Of a stretch of DNA of 64,000 nt, positions 46,568 through 58,120 are shown in pieces. The position numbers and the translations under genes are program-made. Under the pieces are notes generated by a model that searched no databases, was not told the DNA's origin, and saw only the letters and a list, made by a program, of their open reading frames with translations. The stretch is from Snodgrassella alvi wkB2 (GTDB taxonomy: Bacteria > Pseudomonadota > Gammaproteobacteria > Burkholderiales > Neisseriaceae), in NCBI RefSeq assembly GCF_000600005.1, contig NZ_CP007446.1:832894-896893 (forward strand). Reading direction: 5' to 3'. Positions within the stretch are counted from its first letter, which is position 1; every line of letters starts with the position of its first letter.

Positions 46568-46900
46568 TTAACCTAACACCATGTTTGCGTTGAGGCTCCA
46601 CATAATCCAGATGGAAAGACCTACCAGCAATACAATCACAATAGCAGTGAAGATAAATGAAATCAGATTCCAGCGTTCTTCAGGGTTACTGCCTAGATGC
46701 AAAAAGCATACCAGCTGAACAATAAGCTGCAAAACGGCAGTAATGACAATCACAGCAAACAGAGTTTGTTTGTCAGCGGACTGATTCATTACCATCATAA
46801 ATGGAATCAGAGTTAAAACTACAGACAGGATAAACCCGATAATGTAGTTTTTAGCACTGCCATGTTGTGGGATATGGTCTTGATGGTTTGACTGACTCAT
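46568..46900 (-). CDS. cyoD: Cytochrome bo3 quinol oxidase subunit IV
   Basis: 110 residues with three membrane helices; CyoD helps assemble subunit I. The ATG at 46900 overlaps the cyoC stop by ATGA and GGGGGTAG lies before it, so the longer frame to 46945 is rejected. Conserved [13 protein letters not shown] and [17 protein letters not shown]. Confidence 0.93.
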   Translation of the reverse strand: MSQSNHQDHIPQHGSAKNYIIGFILSVVLTLIPFMMVMNQSADKQTLFAVIVITAVLQLIVQLVCFLHLGSNPEERWNLISFIFTAIVIVLLVGLSIWIMWSLNANMVLG

Positions 46901-47508
46901 AACGCTACCCCCATCAGATATACAATTGAGAACACGCAAATCCACACGATGTCCAGAAAGTGCCAGAACAGGCTCAGGCAGTTGATGCGCATGCGGTTAA
47001 CACTGGTAAGACCGCGTGAAGCTACCTGAATCATCATTACAGCCATCCAGATTAAACCGGCAGTAACGTGCAGACCGTGGGTGCCGACCAGAGCAAAAAA
47101 GCCAGAAAGATAACCACTGCGGTCAGGACCCATACCACTTGTAATCAGGTGATGAAATTCATACAGTTCCATCCCGATGAAGCATGCACCGAATACAAAA
47201 GTAATCACCAGCCATAATAAAACCTGACTCTGATTATTGCGATTCATTGCCAGCACGGCAAAGCCGTAAGTAATGGAACTCAATAAAAGAGCAAAAGTTT
47301 CTACCAGCACAAAAGGCAGCTCGAAAATGTCTTTGCCGCTTGGACCACCTGCTGTGCCCGGCAGGAGCACGATATAGGTGGCAAACAGACAGGAGAACAA
47401 AATCAAGTCACTCATCAGGTAAATCCAGAACCCGAATACCTTCAGTGAACCGTTGTCGTGGTGAGCGTGCTCATGCGCACTACCGTGAATCAAGGTTTCA
47501 GTTGACAT
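46897..47508 (-). CDS. cyoC: Cytochrome bo3 quinol oxidase subunit III
   Basis: 203 residues, five helices. [21 protein letters not shown] at the N-terminus, [23 protein letters not shown] and [16 protein letters not shown] at the C-terminus mark the COX3 family in its short quinol-oxidase form. Its ATG shares a base with the cyoB stop (TAATG). Confidence 0.96.
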   Translation of the reverse strand: MSTETLIHGSAHEHAHHDNGSLKVFGFWIYLMSDLILFSCLFATYIVLLPGTAGGPSGKDIFELPFVLVETFALLLSSITYGFAVLAMNRNNQSQVLLWLVITFVFGACFIGMELYEFHHLITSGMGPDRSGYLSGFFALVGTHGLHVTAGLIWMAVMMIQVASRGLTSVNRMRINCLSLFWHFLDIVWICVFSIVYLMGVAL

Positions 47509-49493
47509 TATTTCAGTCCTGCTTTAGTTAATTCATTAAAACGTTTGCTTTCAATAGCTTCGATTTCAGCAACCGGAACGTAGTAATCCACATCCGTGTC
47601 AAAGCTCTTGACAATAATGCTGATAATCATGCCGGCAAAGCCAACGATAGCCATCCACCAGATATGCCAGATCAGGGCAAAGCCGCAAATCATTGAGAAC
47701 ACTGCAATCACCAGACCGGCAGCAGTATTTTTCGGCATATGAATTTCTTCATATTTGGCTGGTTTCTTGTAAGCAATACCTTTTTCTTTCTCATCCCAGA
47801 ATGCATCACGGCTTTCAACCTGTGGCTGCACAGCGAAATTATAGAAAGGTACAGGGGAAGAAGTAGACCATTCCAGAGTACGACCATCCCACGGATCACC
47901 CGTAACATCAAGGTTTTCCTTACGATGCAGGCAGGAAACTACAACTTGAATCACCATGCATACTACGCCCAGAGCGATAATGGCAGCACCACTGGCAGCA
48001 ACGCACAGCAAATTATGGTAAGCCGGATCAATGTGCTGACTCAGACGGCGGGTCATACCCATGAAGCCCAGTGCATATAAAGGCATGAATGCTACAAAGA
48101 AGCCGATAAACCAGCACCAGAAAGCCCGTTTGCCCCATTTTTCATCCAGCTTAAAGCCGAATGCTTTCGGGAACCAGTAGTTAAGTGCTGCAAACAATCC
48201 AAACACTACACCACCGATAATGGTGTTATGGAAGTGAGCGACTAAGAACAGACTGCCATGCAGTACAAAGTCCGCACCCGGCACAGCAAGCAGTACACCG
48301 GTCATACCACCTACAGAGAATGTAATGATAAAGCCTACAGTCCACAGCATCGGCACATGGAAGGAAATACGACCTTCATACATGGTAAACAGCCAGTTGA
48401 AGATTTTTACCCCGGTCGGGATAGAAATAATCATGGTTGCGATACCGAAGAATGCGTTGACATTGGCACCTGAACCCATGGTAAAGAAGTGGTGCAGCCA
48501 TACGATAAAAGACAATATGGTGATACACACAGTTGCCCATACCATTGAAGTATAGCCAAACATGGTCTTGCGTGAGAATGTAGCTGTAACTTCTGAATAC
48601 ACACCAAAGATTGGCAGTATCAGAATATATACTTCCGGATGACCCCATGCCCAGATCAGGTTGATGTACATCATCATGTTACCGCCCAGTTCATTAGTAA
48701 AGAAGTGGGTGCCGAGGTAACGGTCTAATGTCAGCATGGCAACAGAGGCTGTCAGGATAGGGAAGGAAGTCAGAATCAGAATATTGCTACAGAAAGATGC
48801 CCAGCAGAAAATAGGCATTTTCATCATAGTCATGCCCGGGGCACGCATTTTCAGGATAGTAGCAATAAAGTTAACAGCACTAACTGTTGTCCCGATACCT
48901 GATATCTGCAAACTCCATATCCAGTAATCAACACCTACCCCCGGACTGAATTCCAGACCAGACAGCGGCGGATAGGACAACCAGCCGGTTTGTGCAAATT
49001 CACCGATTCCCAGTGATAAGTTAACCAGTACCACACTTACAGCAGTAAACCAGAAACCCAGATTATTCAGGAATGGGTAGGCCACATCGCGCGCACCCAG
49101 TTGCAGCGGGATGACAAAGTTCATCAGGCCGATTACAAAAGGCATGGCAACAAAGAAAATCATGATTACACCGTGAGCGGTGAAAATCTGATCGTAGTGA
49201 TGTGGTGGCAAAAAGCCGTCACTGGTGCCTGATGAGGCTAAAACCTGCTGACTACGCATCATCACTGCATCGGCAAAACCACGAACCAGCATCACAATAG
49301 CGACAATGATATACATGATACCGATGCGTTTGTGGTCAACTGTAGTAAACCATTCTTTCCACAGATAGCCCCATTTATGAAAATACGTAATTGCACCTAC
49401 CAGCGCCAGACCAATGACGATGATAGCTGTAATCGTTACCATGACAATCGGTTCATGGAACGGTATCGCATCTAAAGATAATTTTCCGAACAT
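47508..49493 (-). CDS. cyoB: Cytochrome bo3 quinol oxidase subunit I
   Basis: 661 residues, 15 helices. Reduces O2 to water with quinol electrons and pumps protons. Low-spin heme and quinol-site residues appear in [10 protein letters not shown] and FTAHGVIM (Arg, Asp, His), the CuB ligand and cross-linked Tyr in [10 protein letters not shown], further His ligands in WLHHFF and FHNTIIGG. The ATG at 49493 is 19 bases after the cyoA stop. Confidence 0.98.
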   Translation of the reverse strand: MFGKLSLDAIPFHEPIVMVTITAIIVIGLALVGAITYFHKWGYLWKEWFTTVDHKRIGIMYIIVAIVMLVRGFADAVMMRSQQVLASSGTSDGFLPPHHYDQIFTAHGVIMIFFVAMPFVIGLMNFVIPLQLGARDVAYPFLNNLGFWFTAVSVVLVNLSLGIGEFAQTGWLSYPPLSGLEFSPGVGVDYWIWSLQISGIGTTVSAVNFIATILKMRAPGMTMMKMPIFCWASFCSNILILTSFPILTASVAMLTLDRYLGTHFFTNELGGNMMMYINLIWAWGHPEVYILILPIFGVYSEVTATFSRKTMFGYTSMVWATVCITILSFIVWLHHFFTMGSGANVNAFFGIATMIISIPTGVKIFNWLFTMYEGRISFHVPMLWTVGFIITFSVGGMTGVLLAVPGADFVLHGSLFLVAHFHNTIIGGVVFGLFAALNYWFPKAFGFKLDEKWGKRAFWCWFIGFFVAFMPLYALGFMGMTRRLSQHIDPAYHNLLCVAASGAAIIALGVVCMVIQVVVSCLHRKENLDVTGDPWDGRTLEWSTSSPVPFYNFAVQPQVESRDAFWDEKEKGIAYKKPAKYEEIHMPKNTAAGLVIAVFSMICGFALIWHIWWMAIVGFAGMIISIIVKSFDTDVDYYVPVAEIEAIESKRFNELTKAGLK

Positions 49494-49512
49494 TGTTTAT
49501 TTCCTCGCAAGC

Positions 49513-50403
49513 TTACTCAGCACTGCTGGCTGCACTGGCCTGTAGAGCAGCAGGCATATTGTGATTGGCAAATTTAGCAATCACGTTGCCGTACAAACCC
49601 GGATTTGCGCTGGAGAAATATTCCACTTTATGGAATTGACTAGGCGCAGCCAGTTTGTTGAATGAAGCCATGTCATTAAGTGTATTGGGCGACTGTTTCA
49701 CCTTATCCACCCACTGATTGAAGCTGGCTTCATCCGGTGTCGCAATGGCAGTAAATTTCATGCCAGAGAAACCGGCACCGCTGTAGCTGGATGAAATACC
49801 TTTGTATTCACCTGCTGTATCAGCAACCAGATGTAATTTGGTTTGCATACCAGCCATAGCATAAATCTGGCTACCCAGCTGCGGAATAAAGAATGAATTC
49901 ATCACTGTATTGGAAGTGATTCTGAATTCCACCGGGGTATCTTTCGGAAAAGCAATTTCATTAACAGTGGCAATACCCTGTTCAGGATAAATAAACAGCC
50001 ATTTCCAGTCTAATGAAATTACTTCGATTACCACCGGTTTTTTATCACTTTCCAGCGGACGATAGGGATCCAGAGAGTGAGTGGTTTTCCATGTGATTGT
50101 TCCCAGAATGAGAATAATCAGGATAGGAATACCCCAAACTACGGCTTCGAGTTTGTTGGAATGCGCCCATTTCGGTGAATATTTGGCATTACTACCCTCT
50201 CTGAATTTCAGAGAAAATAAAACTGCCATGATAATCACCGGAATTACGACTATCAACATCAAGCCTAAGGCTGTCAGTATCAGTGTGCGTTCTTCCTGAC
50301 CTATATGGCCTTTAGGGTTTAGCAGAGCTGCATCACAGCCGCTTAAAAAAAGCGAACCGATCAGCATCGTCAATACTATCCCTGAGAGCTTACTTAATTT
50401 CAT
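49513..50403 (-). CDS. cyoA: Cytochrome bo3 quinol oxidase subunit II
   Basis: 296 residues, a lipoprotein: lipobox LSGC with Cys23, two membrane helices (about 42-65 and 87-108), then a periplasmic cupredoxin domain without CuA ligands, as in quinol oxidases. [21 protein letters not shown] and the C-terminal [12 protein letters not shown] are conserved. First gene of cyoABCDE; an unusually long gap lies upstream. Confidence 0.97.
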   Translation of the reverse strand: MKLSKLSGIVLTMLIGSLFLSGCDAALLNPKGHIGQEERTLILTALGLMLIVVIPVIIMAVLFSLKFREGSNAKYSPKWAHSNKLEAVVWGIPILIILILGTITWKTTHSLDPYRPLESDKKPVVIEVISLDWKWLFIYPEQGIATVNEIAFPKDTPVEFRITSNTVMNSFFIPQLGSQIYAMAGMQTKLHLVADTAGEYKGISSSYSGAGFSGMKFTAIATPDEASFNQWVDKVKQSPNTLNDMASFNKLAAPSQFHKVEYFSSANPGLYGNVIAKFANHNMPAALQASAASSAE

Positions 50404-51347
50404 GTAACGACCTCAACATTACGGGAAACACGATTAACGTTTGTAAAAAACGGGTGCTACTATTTTAAGACAATGTAGCTGAACTGTATATTGCAGTATT
50501 CAACACATTATTAAAAAACATAGCGGAATAAATAAAAAATTTTTAAAATATTTTTTATTATTTATTATATAAAACAAATATGTATATTAAAAAATTACTT
50601 TATATTTCTTTGTCGTGAAGATAAGAATACTGCTTTGATTTCCGATAAAATCCGTTTATTAACACATAAATGTCATCTTGAAAATTAGTTTAATATTTAA
50701 ATTTATCATGAATAAACTTAAATTTTTATTAAATATAAAATGCTGATTTATATAGATAAATATAGGGTGTATGTTTTAAGAAAAAAACAGCAAGCTTTTT
50801 TTCTGAAAAAAAAGAAGATAAATGTTAAGATTATAAAAAGGTTAATCTGTATCAATTTTGTGTGAATTATTTTAAAAAATAATTTTTTTAAAATAATTTC
50901 AACAATAATTAAAAGCCAGATCGTCTAATTGTTGTATTTAAAATTTTGTATTATATGGTTTTTTTATGAACTCGTTTTGAAATAAACAAATATTCGGGTG
51001 TTGTAAAGGTATCGACTGAAATAAAATATTGATTGATTTCTTTTTGCAACATGGTTTAAATAATATAACTAAAGTAAACAATCTAATTCAAATTAGATAA
51101 TTATTATCTTTATTGTTTTTATGCTTATTTTCCTTACTTGTTAACATTTGAGTAAATGTTTAGCAATTTTCATACCATTTTGCATATTTTCTGTATTGAA
51201 TTCATATTTATTGTAATTTCTCAAAATAATCATTAAGTGTTTTAACTATCTGATTATCTATATTGTTAATGATATTTGTATGATGGTATAGAAGAATCAG
51301 TGATCAAATTCAAAATAAATCAGCATGCATTCAAATATAAATATATA
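50404..51347. other. Long AT-rich noncoding region upstream of cyoA
   Basis: About 940 bases without a plausible gene on either strand, all upstream of cyoA and downstream of hemB. It contains an all-AT inverted repeat (50865-50875 with 50888-50898, 11 bp), a poly-A/T hairpin (50779-50804) and the Fur-like palindromes at 51081-51109. It may hold a long cyo leader, a distant regulatory site or a small RNA. Confidence 0.55.
51081..51109. promoter_or_regulatory. Overlapping palindromes with exact 6-1-6 Fur-like box
   Basis: ATCTAATT-CA-AATTAGAT (51081-51098) overlaps AGATAAT-T-ATTATCT (51095-51109). The core GATAAT-T-ATTATC at 51096-51108 is an exact match to the 6-1-6 description of Fur sites. 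About 690 bases from the cyoA start; no coding start is close. Confidence 0.45.
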
Positions 51348-51399
51348 AATGCATCAGTTTGCTTTCATACCGGCTGGGTTGTTTGCAAACTGATGCATT
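51348..51399 (-). terminator. Long inverted repeat after hemB
   Basis: AATGCATCAGTTTGC (51348-51362) pairs perfectly with 51385-51399 (15 bp), 22-base loop, 26 bases past the hemB stop. No clean T tract on the minus strand, but the flank is AT-only. Confidence 0.65.
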
Positions 51400-51424
51400 C
51401 CTGATGGCTATATATCTTTTTATT

Positions 51425-52793
<1,369 letters not shown>

Positions 52794-53396
52794 TTATTTA
52801 GTGAAAATCAGGCTAAAACTTATACTCCACATAATAACGCTTATAACTAAGTCTAATATCTTCCATGAAAGATTTTGATTAAATAAAGGAGATAAAAATT
52901 TTGCACCATAGCCTAATGAAAAAAAGAACAGCCATGAGGCAAGCATAACTCCAAGTGTAAATAGATGAAGATTATCTTTGAATGATACCGATATCGAACC
53001 AACTAAAATCACTGTATCCAGATACACATGTGGATTTAACCATGTAAAAGTCAGACATACTCCAATAACTTTCATTAAGGAACTTTTTTCAATCAGGCTT
53101 GGTTTCAGCGCTGAATTTTGATTCAATGCAGAATAAAAACTTCGTATGCCATAAATAAATAAAAAAGTAGCACCAAAATATTTAGCATAAATAATGATTT
53201 CCGGATAGCGGTTAAGTACTTTAGCAAATCCGGCTACCCCTAAATAAATCAGAATAGTATCTGATACTGAGCAGATCAGGCATACCCAGAAAATATATTG
53301 CTGCTTTAAACCTTGCTTTAAAACAAATGCATTTTGGGCACCAATGGCTATAATTAATGAAAAGCCAAGGCCTAGTCCTGATAGTAAAGCAAACAT
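52794..53396 (-). CDS. LysE/ArgO family amino acid exporter
   Basis: 200 residues, six helices. GFSLIIAIGAQNAFVLKQGL at the N-terminus and TWLNPHVYLDTVILVGS in the middle are the family signatures and resemble E. coli ArgO closely. Export of arginine or lysine is probable; the exact substrate is not certain. Transcribed alone. AT-rich for a conserved gene. Confidence 0.9.
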   Translation of the reverse strand: MFALLSGLGLGFSLIIAIGAQNAFVLKQGLKQQYIFWVCLICSVSDTILIYLGVAGFAKVLNRYPEIIIYAKYFGATFLFIYGIRSFYSALNQNSALKPSLIEKSSLMKVIGVCLTFTWLNPHVYLDTVILVGSISVSFKDNLHLFTLGVMLASWLFFFSLGYGAKFLSPLFNQNLSWKILDLVISVIMWSISFSLIFTK

Positions 53397-53628
53397 TGAA
53401 TTTAACCTATTAACCTATTGAAATGTAAAATAATTAACGCAATTTCTATTACTTGTTATATTAAAGTATATTTATAACAAGTTTATTTTATTAATAATTT
53501 TGCTGAAAGCTTTATTAATTCAATAGATACGACGGTTTTTAAAATTATTCGGAAAATGTCTGGATAAAAATAGCTTAGATGAAATCCAGCTTAGGAATAA
53601 TGATTTAGATTCATTTGAAAACAGGTTA

Positions 53629-54384
53629 TTAAGTTTTACTCAGAGGGCTGACAACTGCGTACAAAGGCAGATGGTCGGAAAGTTTTTGCCATGGCAGACC
53701 TGTTAATGGTTTTGCTTCATGTATTTCCAGATGGCGGGTAAAGATTCTGTCGAGACTTAAAATAGGCAGGCGGGCTGGAAATGTTTTCGGCGCATGGCGA
53801 TAAGCATAAAATGCATCATGCAAATTTAATTTTAAGCCTAAAGTATTGTGGGAACGCTGGCGCCAGTCGTTGAAATCACCGGCTAAAATTAATGGATTGG
53901 CCGGATCTATTTCACTTTGGATATAGTCATAAATAGTCTGATACTGTTTTATTCGATCTGGTTCACGTAAGTTTAAATGGGCACACAGGCATACCAATGG
54001 TCGTGTCCAGTGCGGGGGCTGAATTTCACAATGTAGCAGTCCGCGCTGCTCAAAACTGTTAACACTGATGTCCAGATTATGGCAGGTTACGATCGGTAGC
54101 TGACTTAAAATAGCATTACCATGATCACGAAATTTATAACGAGCATTGCGACCATAACTGACATTATAGGCTAGTTGTTCGCCGAGTACCTGGTAATGGG
54201 GTTTTTTGGGAAAATCCGGCATATTTTCTGCCCGTTTACTATTGATTCCTTGTACTTCCTGTAAAAACAGTATGTCTGGTGCCAGCTGATGCAGTGCTGC
54301 CGCCATTTGAGGAAGCTGTACTTTTTTATTAAGTGCTGACATGCCTTTATGTATGTTATAGGAGGCAATAGTAATTTTATTCAT
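53629..54384 (-). CDS. Endonuclease/exonuclease/phosphatase family protein
   Basis: 251 residues with the whole EEP fold: SYNIHKG (Asn), FLQEVQG (Glu, metal), HLNLREPDR, AGDFNDWR (Asp/Asn) and the C-terminal SDHLPLYAVV (His). Resembles YbhP-like proteins. Could be a phosphatase or nuclease; no signal peptide. Third gene behind mscS-type and nudB genes on the same strand, 22 bases after nudB. Confidence 0.87.
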   Translation of the reverse strand: MNKITIASYNIHKGMSALNKKVQLPQMAAALHQLAPDILFLQEVQGINSKRAENMPDFPKKPHYQVLGEQLAYNVSYGRNARYKFRDHGNAILSQLPIVTCHNLDISVNSFEQRGLLHCEIQPPHWTRPLVCLCAHLNLREPDRIKQYQTIYDYIQSEIDPANPLILAGDFNDWRQRSHNTLGLKLNLHDAFYAYRHAPKTFPARLPILSLDRIFTRHLEIHEAKPLTGLPWQKLSDHLPLYAVVSPLSKT

Positions 54385-54406
54385 GAAAATGGCCGGTGCT
54401 TTTAAA

Positions 54407-54850
54407 TTACCAGTGGTGGGTTAGTTCCAGTATTGCTGAACGGTTTGATGGCGAAAATACTTTTTCCGCAGCCTGTTCAGGCGAACACCATATATAGTCT
54501 AAATGTTCGCGTGGTGACAGAAGAATAGGAGTTTCTGCTGTAATACACAGGGAAAAAATATGCTCGGTATTATGAGTAACTCCGGGAGCATAGCGATGAC
54601 GCCAGTGCGGATAAATTTCGTAGATACTGGATTGCTGCCAGTTAAGAATATCATTGCTGTAAATGCCGGTTTCTTCTGCCAGTTCTCGTTTTGCAGTCTG
54701 CTCAATTGTTTCTCCCGGTTCCAGACTGCCGGTTACAGATTGCCAGAAACCCGGCTTATCTGCGCGTTCCAGTAGCAGTATCTGCCGGTTGTTATTATAA
54801 ATAACAACCAGTACAGATACAGGTTGTTTATATGGTTTATTGCTGATCAT
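54407..54850 (-). CDS. nudB: Dihydroneopterin triphosphate diphosphatase
   Basis: 147-residue Nudix hydrolase; the Nudix box spans 41-63 (GSLEPGE..., REL.EETG). The N-terminus KQPVSVLVVIY and the C-terminal HLDYIWCSPEQA match NudB, which removes pyrophosphate from dihydroneopterin triphosphate in folate synthesis. Its start overlaps the upstream mscS-type gene by 14 bases. Confidence 0.9.
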   Translation of the reverse strand: MISNKPYKQPVSVLVVIYNNNRQILLLERADKPGFWQSVTGSLEPGETIEQTAKRELAEETGIYSNDILNWQQSSIYEIYPHWRHRYAPGVTHNTEHIFSLCITAETPILLSPREHLDYIWCSPEQAAEKVFSPSNRSAILELTHHW

Positions 54851-56276
54851 GATGCTGTTGATGAGCTGAGCGATAAGATGAAACGCTTAATGCTGTGGGT
54901 AAAGGCTCCGGATAAGCTGAAGCAGTTTCTGTTTTTACTGAACTGGTTATGGTATCGCAGGCAATCGGATCTGCTTTATCATTGAGAATACGTATTTCCT
55001 GCTGCGGAAATGGAAATTCTATACCAACTTCTTTAAAACGATTCCAGATTTCCAGCAAAATTGCAGAATTGATACTTAGAAAACCATTTTCCGGATCACG
55101 AATCCAGTAATTAACATACAGATTAATGCCGGAATCAGCAAAGCCGGTAACATAACTGTTTGGTTTAGGATCATCGCATACTCTTGCCTGTTTGGCTGCT
55201 GCCTCTTTTAGTATTTCCAGAGCCTGAGGCAGATCAGTATTGTAGGCTACCTGTAAGGTCAGGTTGTTGGACATGATTTTACTGGAATAAGAATCATTGA
55301 TAACTGTATTGGAAACAAAAGTATCATTCGGAATCAGGGCTTCTGAGCCGTCACTGCTGCGTAGTACTACAAAGCGGGCAGTTATCTTGGTTACATAGCC
55401 GGTGAAATTATTAATATTCAGTCTGTCACCAGGACGCACGGAATGGTCTGCCAGAATGATAAAACCGGATACATAGTTGCTGGCAATTTTCTGTAAGCCC
55501 AAGCCAAGACCAACACCCAGAGCACCACCAAAAACAGAGAGAATAGTTAAGTTAATTCCTACCATTGGCAGGGCAATCAGTACGGCAACTACAACCAGTA
55601 ATGTTTTGACAATTTTTACCAGTACATAACGCAGATTGACGTCGAGTTTTTCTGCTTTAAGAATGCGTCTTTCGGTAAATCGGGACAGCCACATGGCAAT
55701 AATGATGGCAATCCCGACAATAATACTGCCGGTAATGACGGTATACAGGCTCAGACTGGTTGAGCCTATGGGCAGAGCCAGTGACTTGAGCAGGCGGACA
55801 ATAAAGGTATCCAGACTGGTGAGCCATAGAATAAAACATACCCATAGGAATGTGGATAGTGAGCGCTCATAATGCTCATTAAAACGGTTATTCGGGATTG
55901 CGTTGTGCAATACGGCCATAATGATGCGAATCATCAGTAACCAGCGCGCGGTAAATGTGGTTATTTGCAGCCATAATACTGATTCGCCTGTACTGGCCCT
56001 CCAGATAATCATTGCGATAATGGTGCAGATAAATAGCAATACAGGCCATAGCAGGCGTGTAAACAGGTGGTACAGAAACGGAAATTTAATGTTGTTCTGG
56101 TTTTCAGTACGTTTGGATACGGCCGACAGCATTTGCAGGCTGAGCCAATAAGTACCAATCATAATCACCACTGCACAGGCCAGTTCCAGCCAGCCGGTAG
56201 TGGTTTTTAAACTATGTACTATCAGGCGTGCCAGGAATTCTTTGCGGGCAAACATGGAGTCAAAGTAGTTATTCAT
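54837..56276 (-). CDS. Mechanosensitive ion channel, MscS family
   Basis: 479 residues. Five to six helices, then the MscS core: a pore helix rich in Gly/Ala (LSVFGGALGVGLGLGLQKIASNYVSGF), the beta domain (DRLNINNFTGYVTKITARF, GSEALIPNDTFVSNTVIN) and the alpha/beta cytoplasmic cage. The C-terminal ~45 residues are a low-complexity tail. Releases solutes on osmotic downshock. Its 3' end overlaps nudB. Confidence 0.9.
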   Translation of the reverse strand: MNNYFDSMFARKEFLARLIVHSLKTTTGWLELACAVVIMIGTYWLSLQMLSAVSKRTENQNNIKFPFLYHLFTRLLWPVLLFICTIIAMIIWRASTGESVLWLQITTFTARWLLMIRIIMAVLHNAIPNNRFNEHYERSLSTFLWVCFILWLTSLDTFIVRLLKSLALPIGSTSLSLYTVITGSIIVGIAIIIAMWLSRFTERRILKAEKLDVNLRYVLVKIVKTLLVVVAVLIALPMVGINLTILSVFGGALGVGLGLGLQKIASNYVSGFIILADHSVRPGDRLNINNFTGYVTKITARFVVLRSSDGSEALIPNDTFVSNTVINDSYSSKIMSNNLTLQVAYNTDLPQALEILKEAAAKQARVCDDPKPNSYVTGFADSGINLYVNYWIRDPENGFLSINSAILLEIWNRFKEVGIEFPFPQQEIRILNDKADPIACDTITSSVKTETASAYPEPLPTALSVSSYRSAHQQHHDQQ

Positions 56277-56495
56277 GGTAGGGCAAAGAAAAAATTTTAA
56301 AATTGACCTAATAGTAGGCGTTTTAATAGGTTTCTGTAAACTGTCGTTATTAAAATTATCAAATATAGATAACTAAGCTGTGCATATGATAGTGGTGAAT
56401 AATACTTCTAAGAATGATGGTTTATTTAAAATTGTTCATAAAAACATATTTTTGTTGTGATTTTAATAAATCAGCTTAAGCAGGCAACTTATTAT

Positions 56496-56524
56496 TTGAT
56501 TCTGAATACAAAGATGCTTATAAT
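56496..56524 (+). promoter_or_regulatory. rpsF promoter
   Basis: -35 TTGATT at 56496-56501, 17-base spacer, consensus -10 TATAAT at 56519-56524. Seventy bases before the rpsF ATG. Confidence 0.8.
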
Positions 56525-56543
56525 AGTCGGTTTTCCAACCTTG

Positions 56544-56570
56544 CCCTTTGCACTTTCGCATGGTAAAGGG
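56544..56570 (+). promoter_or_regulatory. rpsF leader hairpin, possible S6:S18 control element
   Basis: CCCTTTGC (56544-56551) pairs with GC..AAAGGG (56558-56570), with a 5-base bulge ATGGT on the 3' side. The rpsF leader in many bacteria binds the S6:S18 complex at a bulged hairpin; the conserved CCG of that motif is not evident here, so the match is tentative. Confidence 0.35.
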
Positions 56571-56594
56571 ATCGATTAGCCACAAGGAGTACTC

Positions 56595-56978
56595 ATGCGT
56601 CATTATGAAATCGTGTTCATTGTCCATCCGGATCAAAGCGAACAGGTCGGTGCTATGGTTGAACGTTACAAAACCATGATTACCGAAGCTAATGGTAAAA
56701 TTCACCGTCTGGAAGACTGGGGTCGCCGTCAGCTGGCTTACCCGATCAATAAAATTCATAAAGCACACTACGTGTTAATGAATATTGAAACCACACCTGA
56801 AGTGATTGACGAAATTGAAACAGCATTCCGCTTTAATGATGCTGTATTGCGTCATCTGACTGTAAAAATGGACGCAGCAGTGACTGAAGCTTCTCCAATG
56901 ATGAAAGACGAGAAGTCTAAAAATCTGTTAGCAGGTAACAGCACTGAAACTGCTTCAGAAGAAGCAGCTGAAGCCTGA
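56595..56978 (+). CDS. rpsF: 30S ribosomal protein S6
   Basis: 127 residues; [17 protein letters not shown] start, [23 protein letters not shown] and [10 protein letters not shown] give the ferredoxin-like S6 fold, with an acidic C-terminal tail. AAGGAG 6 bases before the ATG. First gene of the rpsF-priB-rpsR-rplI operon. Confidence 0.97.
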   Translation: MRHYEIVFIVHPDQSEQVGAMVERYKTMITEANGKIHRLEDWGRRQLAYPINKIHKAHYVLMNIETTPEVIDEIETAFRFNDAVLRHLTVKMDAAVTEASPMMKDEKSKNLLAGNSTETASEEAAEA

Positions 56979-56997
56979 TTAATTTACTGAGGCCGGT

Positions 56998-57294
56998 TTG
57001 CTGAATCAAATATGCCTGTGTGCACAGATTAAAAGTCTGGACAATTTACGCTATACGCCAGCCGGTTTGCCGGTTCTGACCATGTGGCTTACCCATGAGT
57101 CATGGCAAACGGAACTGCAACAGCAGTATCTGGCAAAAGTAGAAATTCAGGCGAAAGCACTGGGTGATTTAGCTGAAAACTGGTCGTATCAGCCGGGAAA
57201 TATGGTCGAAGTCAGCGGATTTCTCAGCCAGAAAGGTATATACCACTCCCGTCCGGTACTGCATATCCAACAAATTCGTGAATATAAAGGTTAA
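56998..57294 (+). CDS. priB: Primosomal replication protein PriB (TTG start)
   Basis: 98-residue OB-fold ssDNA-binding protein of the replication restart primosome. [19 protein letters not shown] and the C-terminal IQQIREYKG match neisserial and enteric PriB. The frame starts with TTG at 56998, preceded by GAGG at 5 bases; no ATG lies nearby until residue 24, inside the conserved fold, so TTG is the real start. Rare start use may keep PriB low within a ribosomal operon. Confidence 0.92.
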   Translation: MLNQICLCAQIKSLDNLRYTPAGLPVLTMWLTHESWQTELQQQYLAKVEIQAKALGDLAENWSYQPGNMVEVSGFLSQKGIYHSRPVLHIQQIREYKG

Positions 57295-57299
57295 ACGAC

Positions 57300-57530
57300 A
57301 TGGCTCGTCAATCATTCAAACGTAGAAAATTTTGCCGCTTTACTGCGGAAGGTATCAAACAAGTAGACTATAAAGCAGTTGATTTGTTAAAAGATTTTAT
57401 TACTGAAAATGGTAAAATCATTCCGGCACGCATTACCGGAACCAAAGCACATTACCAGCGTCAGCTGTCTACAGCGGTAAAACGTGCCCGTTTTCTGGCT
57501 TTGCTGCCTTACACCGATCAACATAAATAA
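57300..57530 (+). CDS. rpsR: 30S ribosomal protein S18
   Basis: 76 residues: [21 protein letters not shown]-like stretch, and [25 protein letters not shown], the 16S rRNA/S6-binding core. Usual length. Five bases after priB. Confidence 0.97.
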   Translation: MARQSFKRRKFCRFTAEGIKQVDYKAVDLLKDFITENGKIIPARITGTKAHYQRQLSTAVKRARFLALLPYTDQHK

Positions 57531-57545
57531 TAAGGAAGAGTTATT

Positions 57546-58001
57546 ATGCAGATTATTTTGTTAGAAAAAGTCGGTGGCCTGGGCAATCTGGGTGATCTGG
57601 TTAATGTAAAAAATGGCTATGCCCGTAACTTTTTGATTCCTCAGGGTAAGGCTCAGCGTGCTAATGCTGCCAATCTGGCTGCATTTGAAGAAAAACGTGC
57701 TGAATATGAAGCACATCAGGCTGCTGTTCTTGCTGATGCTGAAGCACGTAAACTGAAACTGGATGGTCAGAACATCAGTGTAGCGCAAAAAGCTGGTGTT
57801 GATGGTCGTCTGTTTGGTTCTGTAACGACTCATGATATTGCAGAAGCTATTAAAACTGCTATTGGTGTTGAAGTAGTTAAAGCTAATGTGCGTTTGCCTA
57901 ATGGTCCTTTGAAAGCCATTGGTGAATATGAAATCGAAGTAGCTCTGCACAGTGATGCTGTTGCTGCTATCACAGTAACTGTTGTAGCTGCTGCAGAATA
58001 A
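57546..58001 (+). CDS. rplI: 50S ribosomal protein L9
   Basis: 151 residues. N-terminal domain [30 protein letters not shown]-type signature, long central helix, C-terminal domain with [20 protein letters not shown] lies before the ATG. Last gene of the operon. Confidence 0.97.
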   Translation: MQIILLEKVGGLGNLGDLVNVKNGYARNFLIPQGKAQRANAANLAAFEEKRAEYEAHQAAVLADAEARKLKLDGQNISVAQKAGVDGRLFGSVTTHDIAEAIKTAIGVEVVKANVRLPNGPLKAIGEYEIEVALHSDAVAAITVTVVAAAE

Positions 58002-58029
58002 ATATAACTGACACACATCAGGAAAGCGT

Positions 58030-58061
58030 AAGCTGTTCGGGTTAATCCGGACAGCTTTTTT
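58030..58061 (+). terminator. Terminator of the rpsF-rplI operon
   Basis: AAGCTGTTCGG / CCGGACAGCTT, 11 bp with one G-T pair, 6-base loop, then T6. Nearly the same hairpin as after lpdA at 30799. Confidence 0.92.
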
Positions 58062-58120
58062 GTTATTGATGGTAAAATTAGTTTAAACTGTGCATGAAGC
58101 ATATGCTAGGAACCATAATA

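Larger units (their letters stand above)
56277..56594. other. Divergent region, mscS-type gene and rpsF
   Basis: 318 bases holding the rpsF promoter and leader (listed) and, on the other strand, the mscS promoter, which I could not place. Confidence 0.5.
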
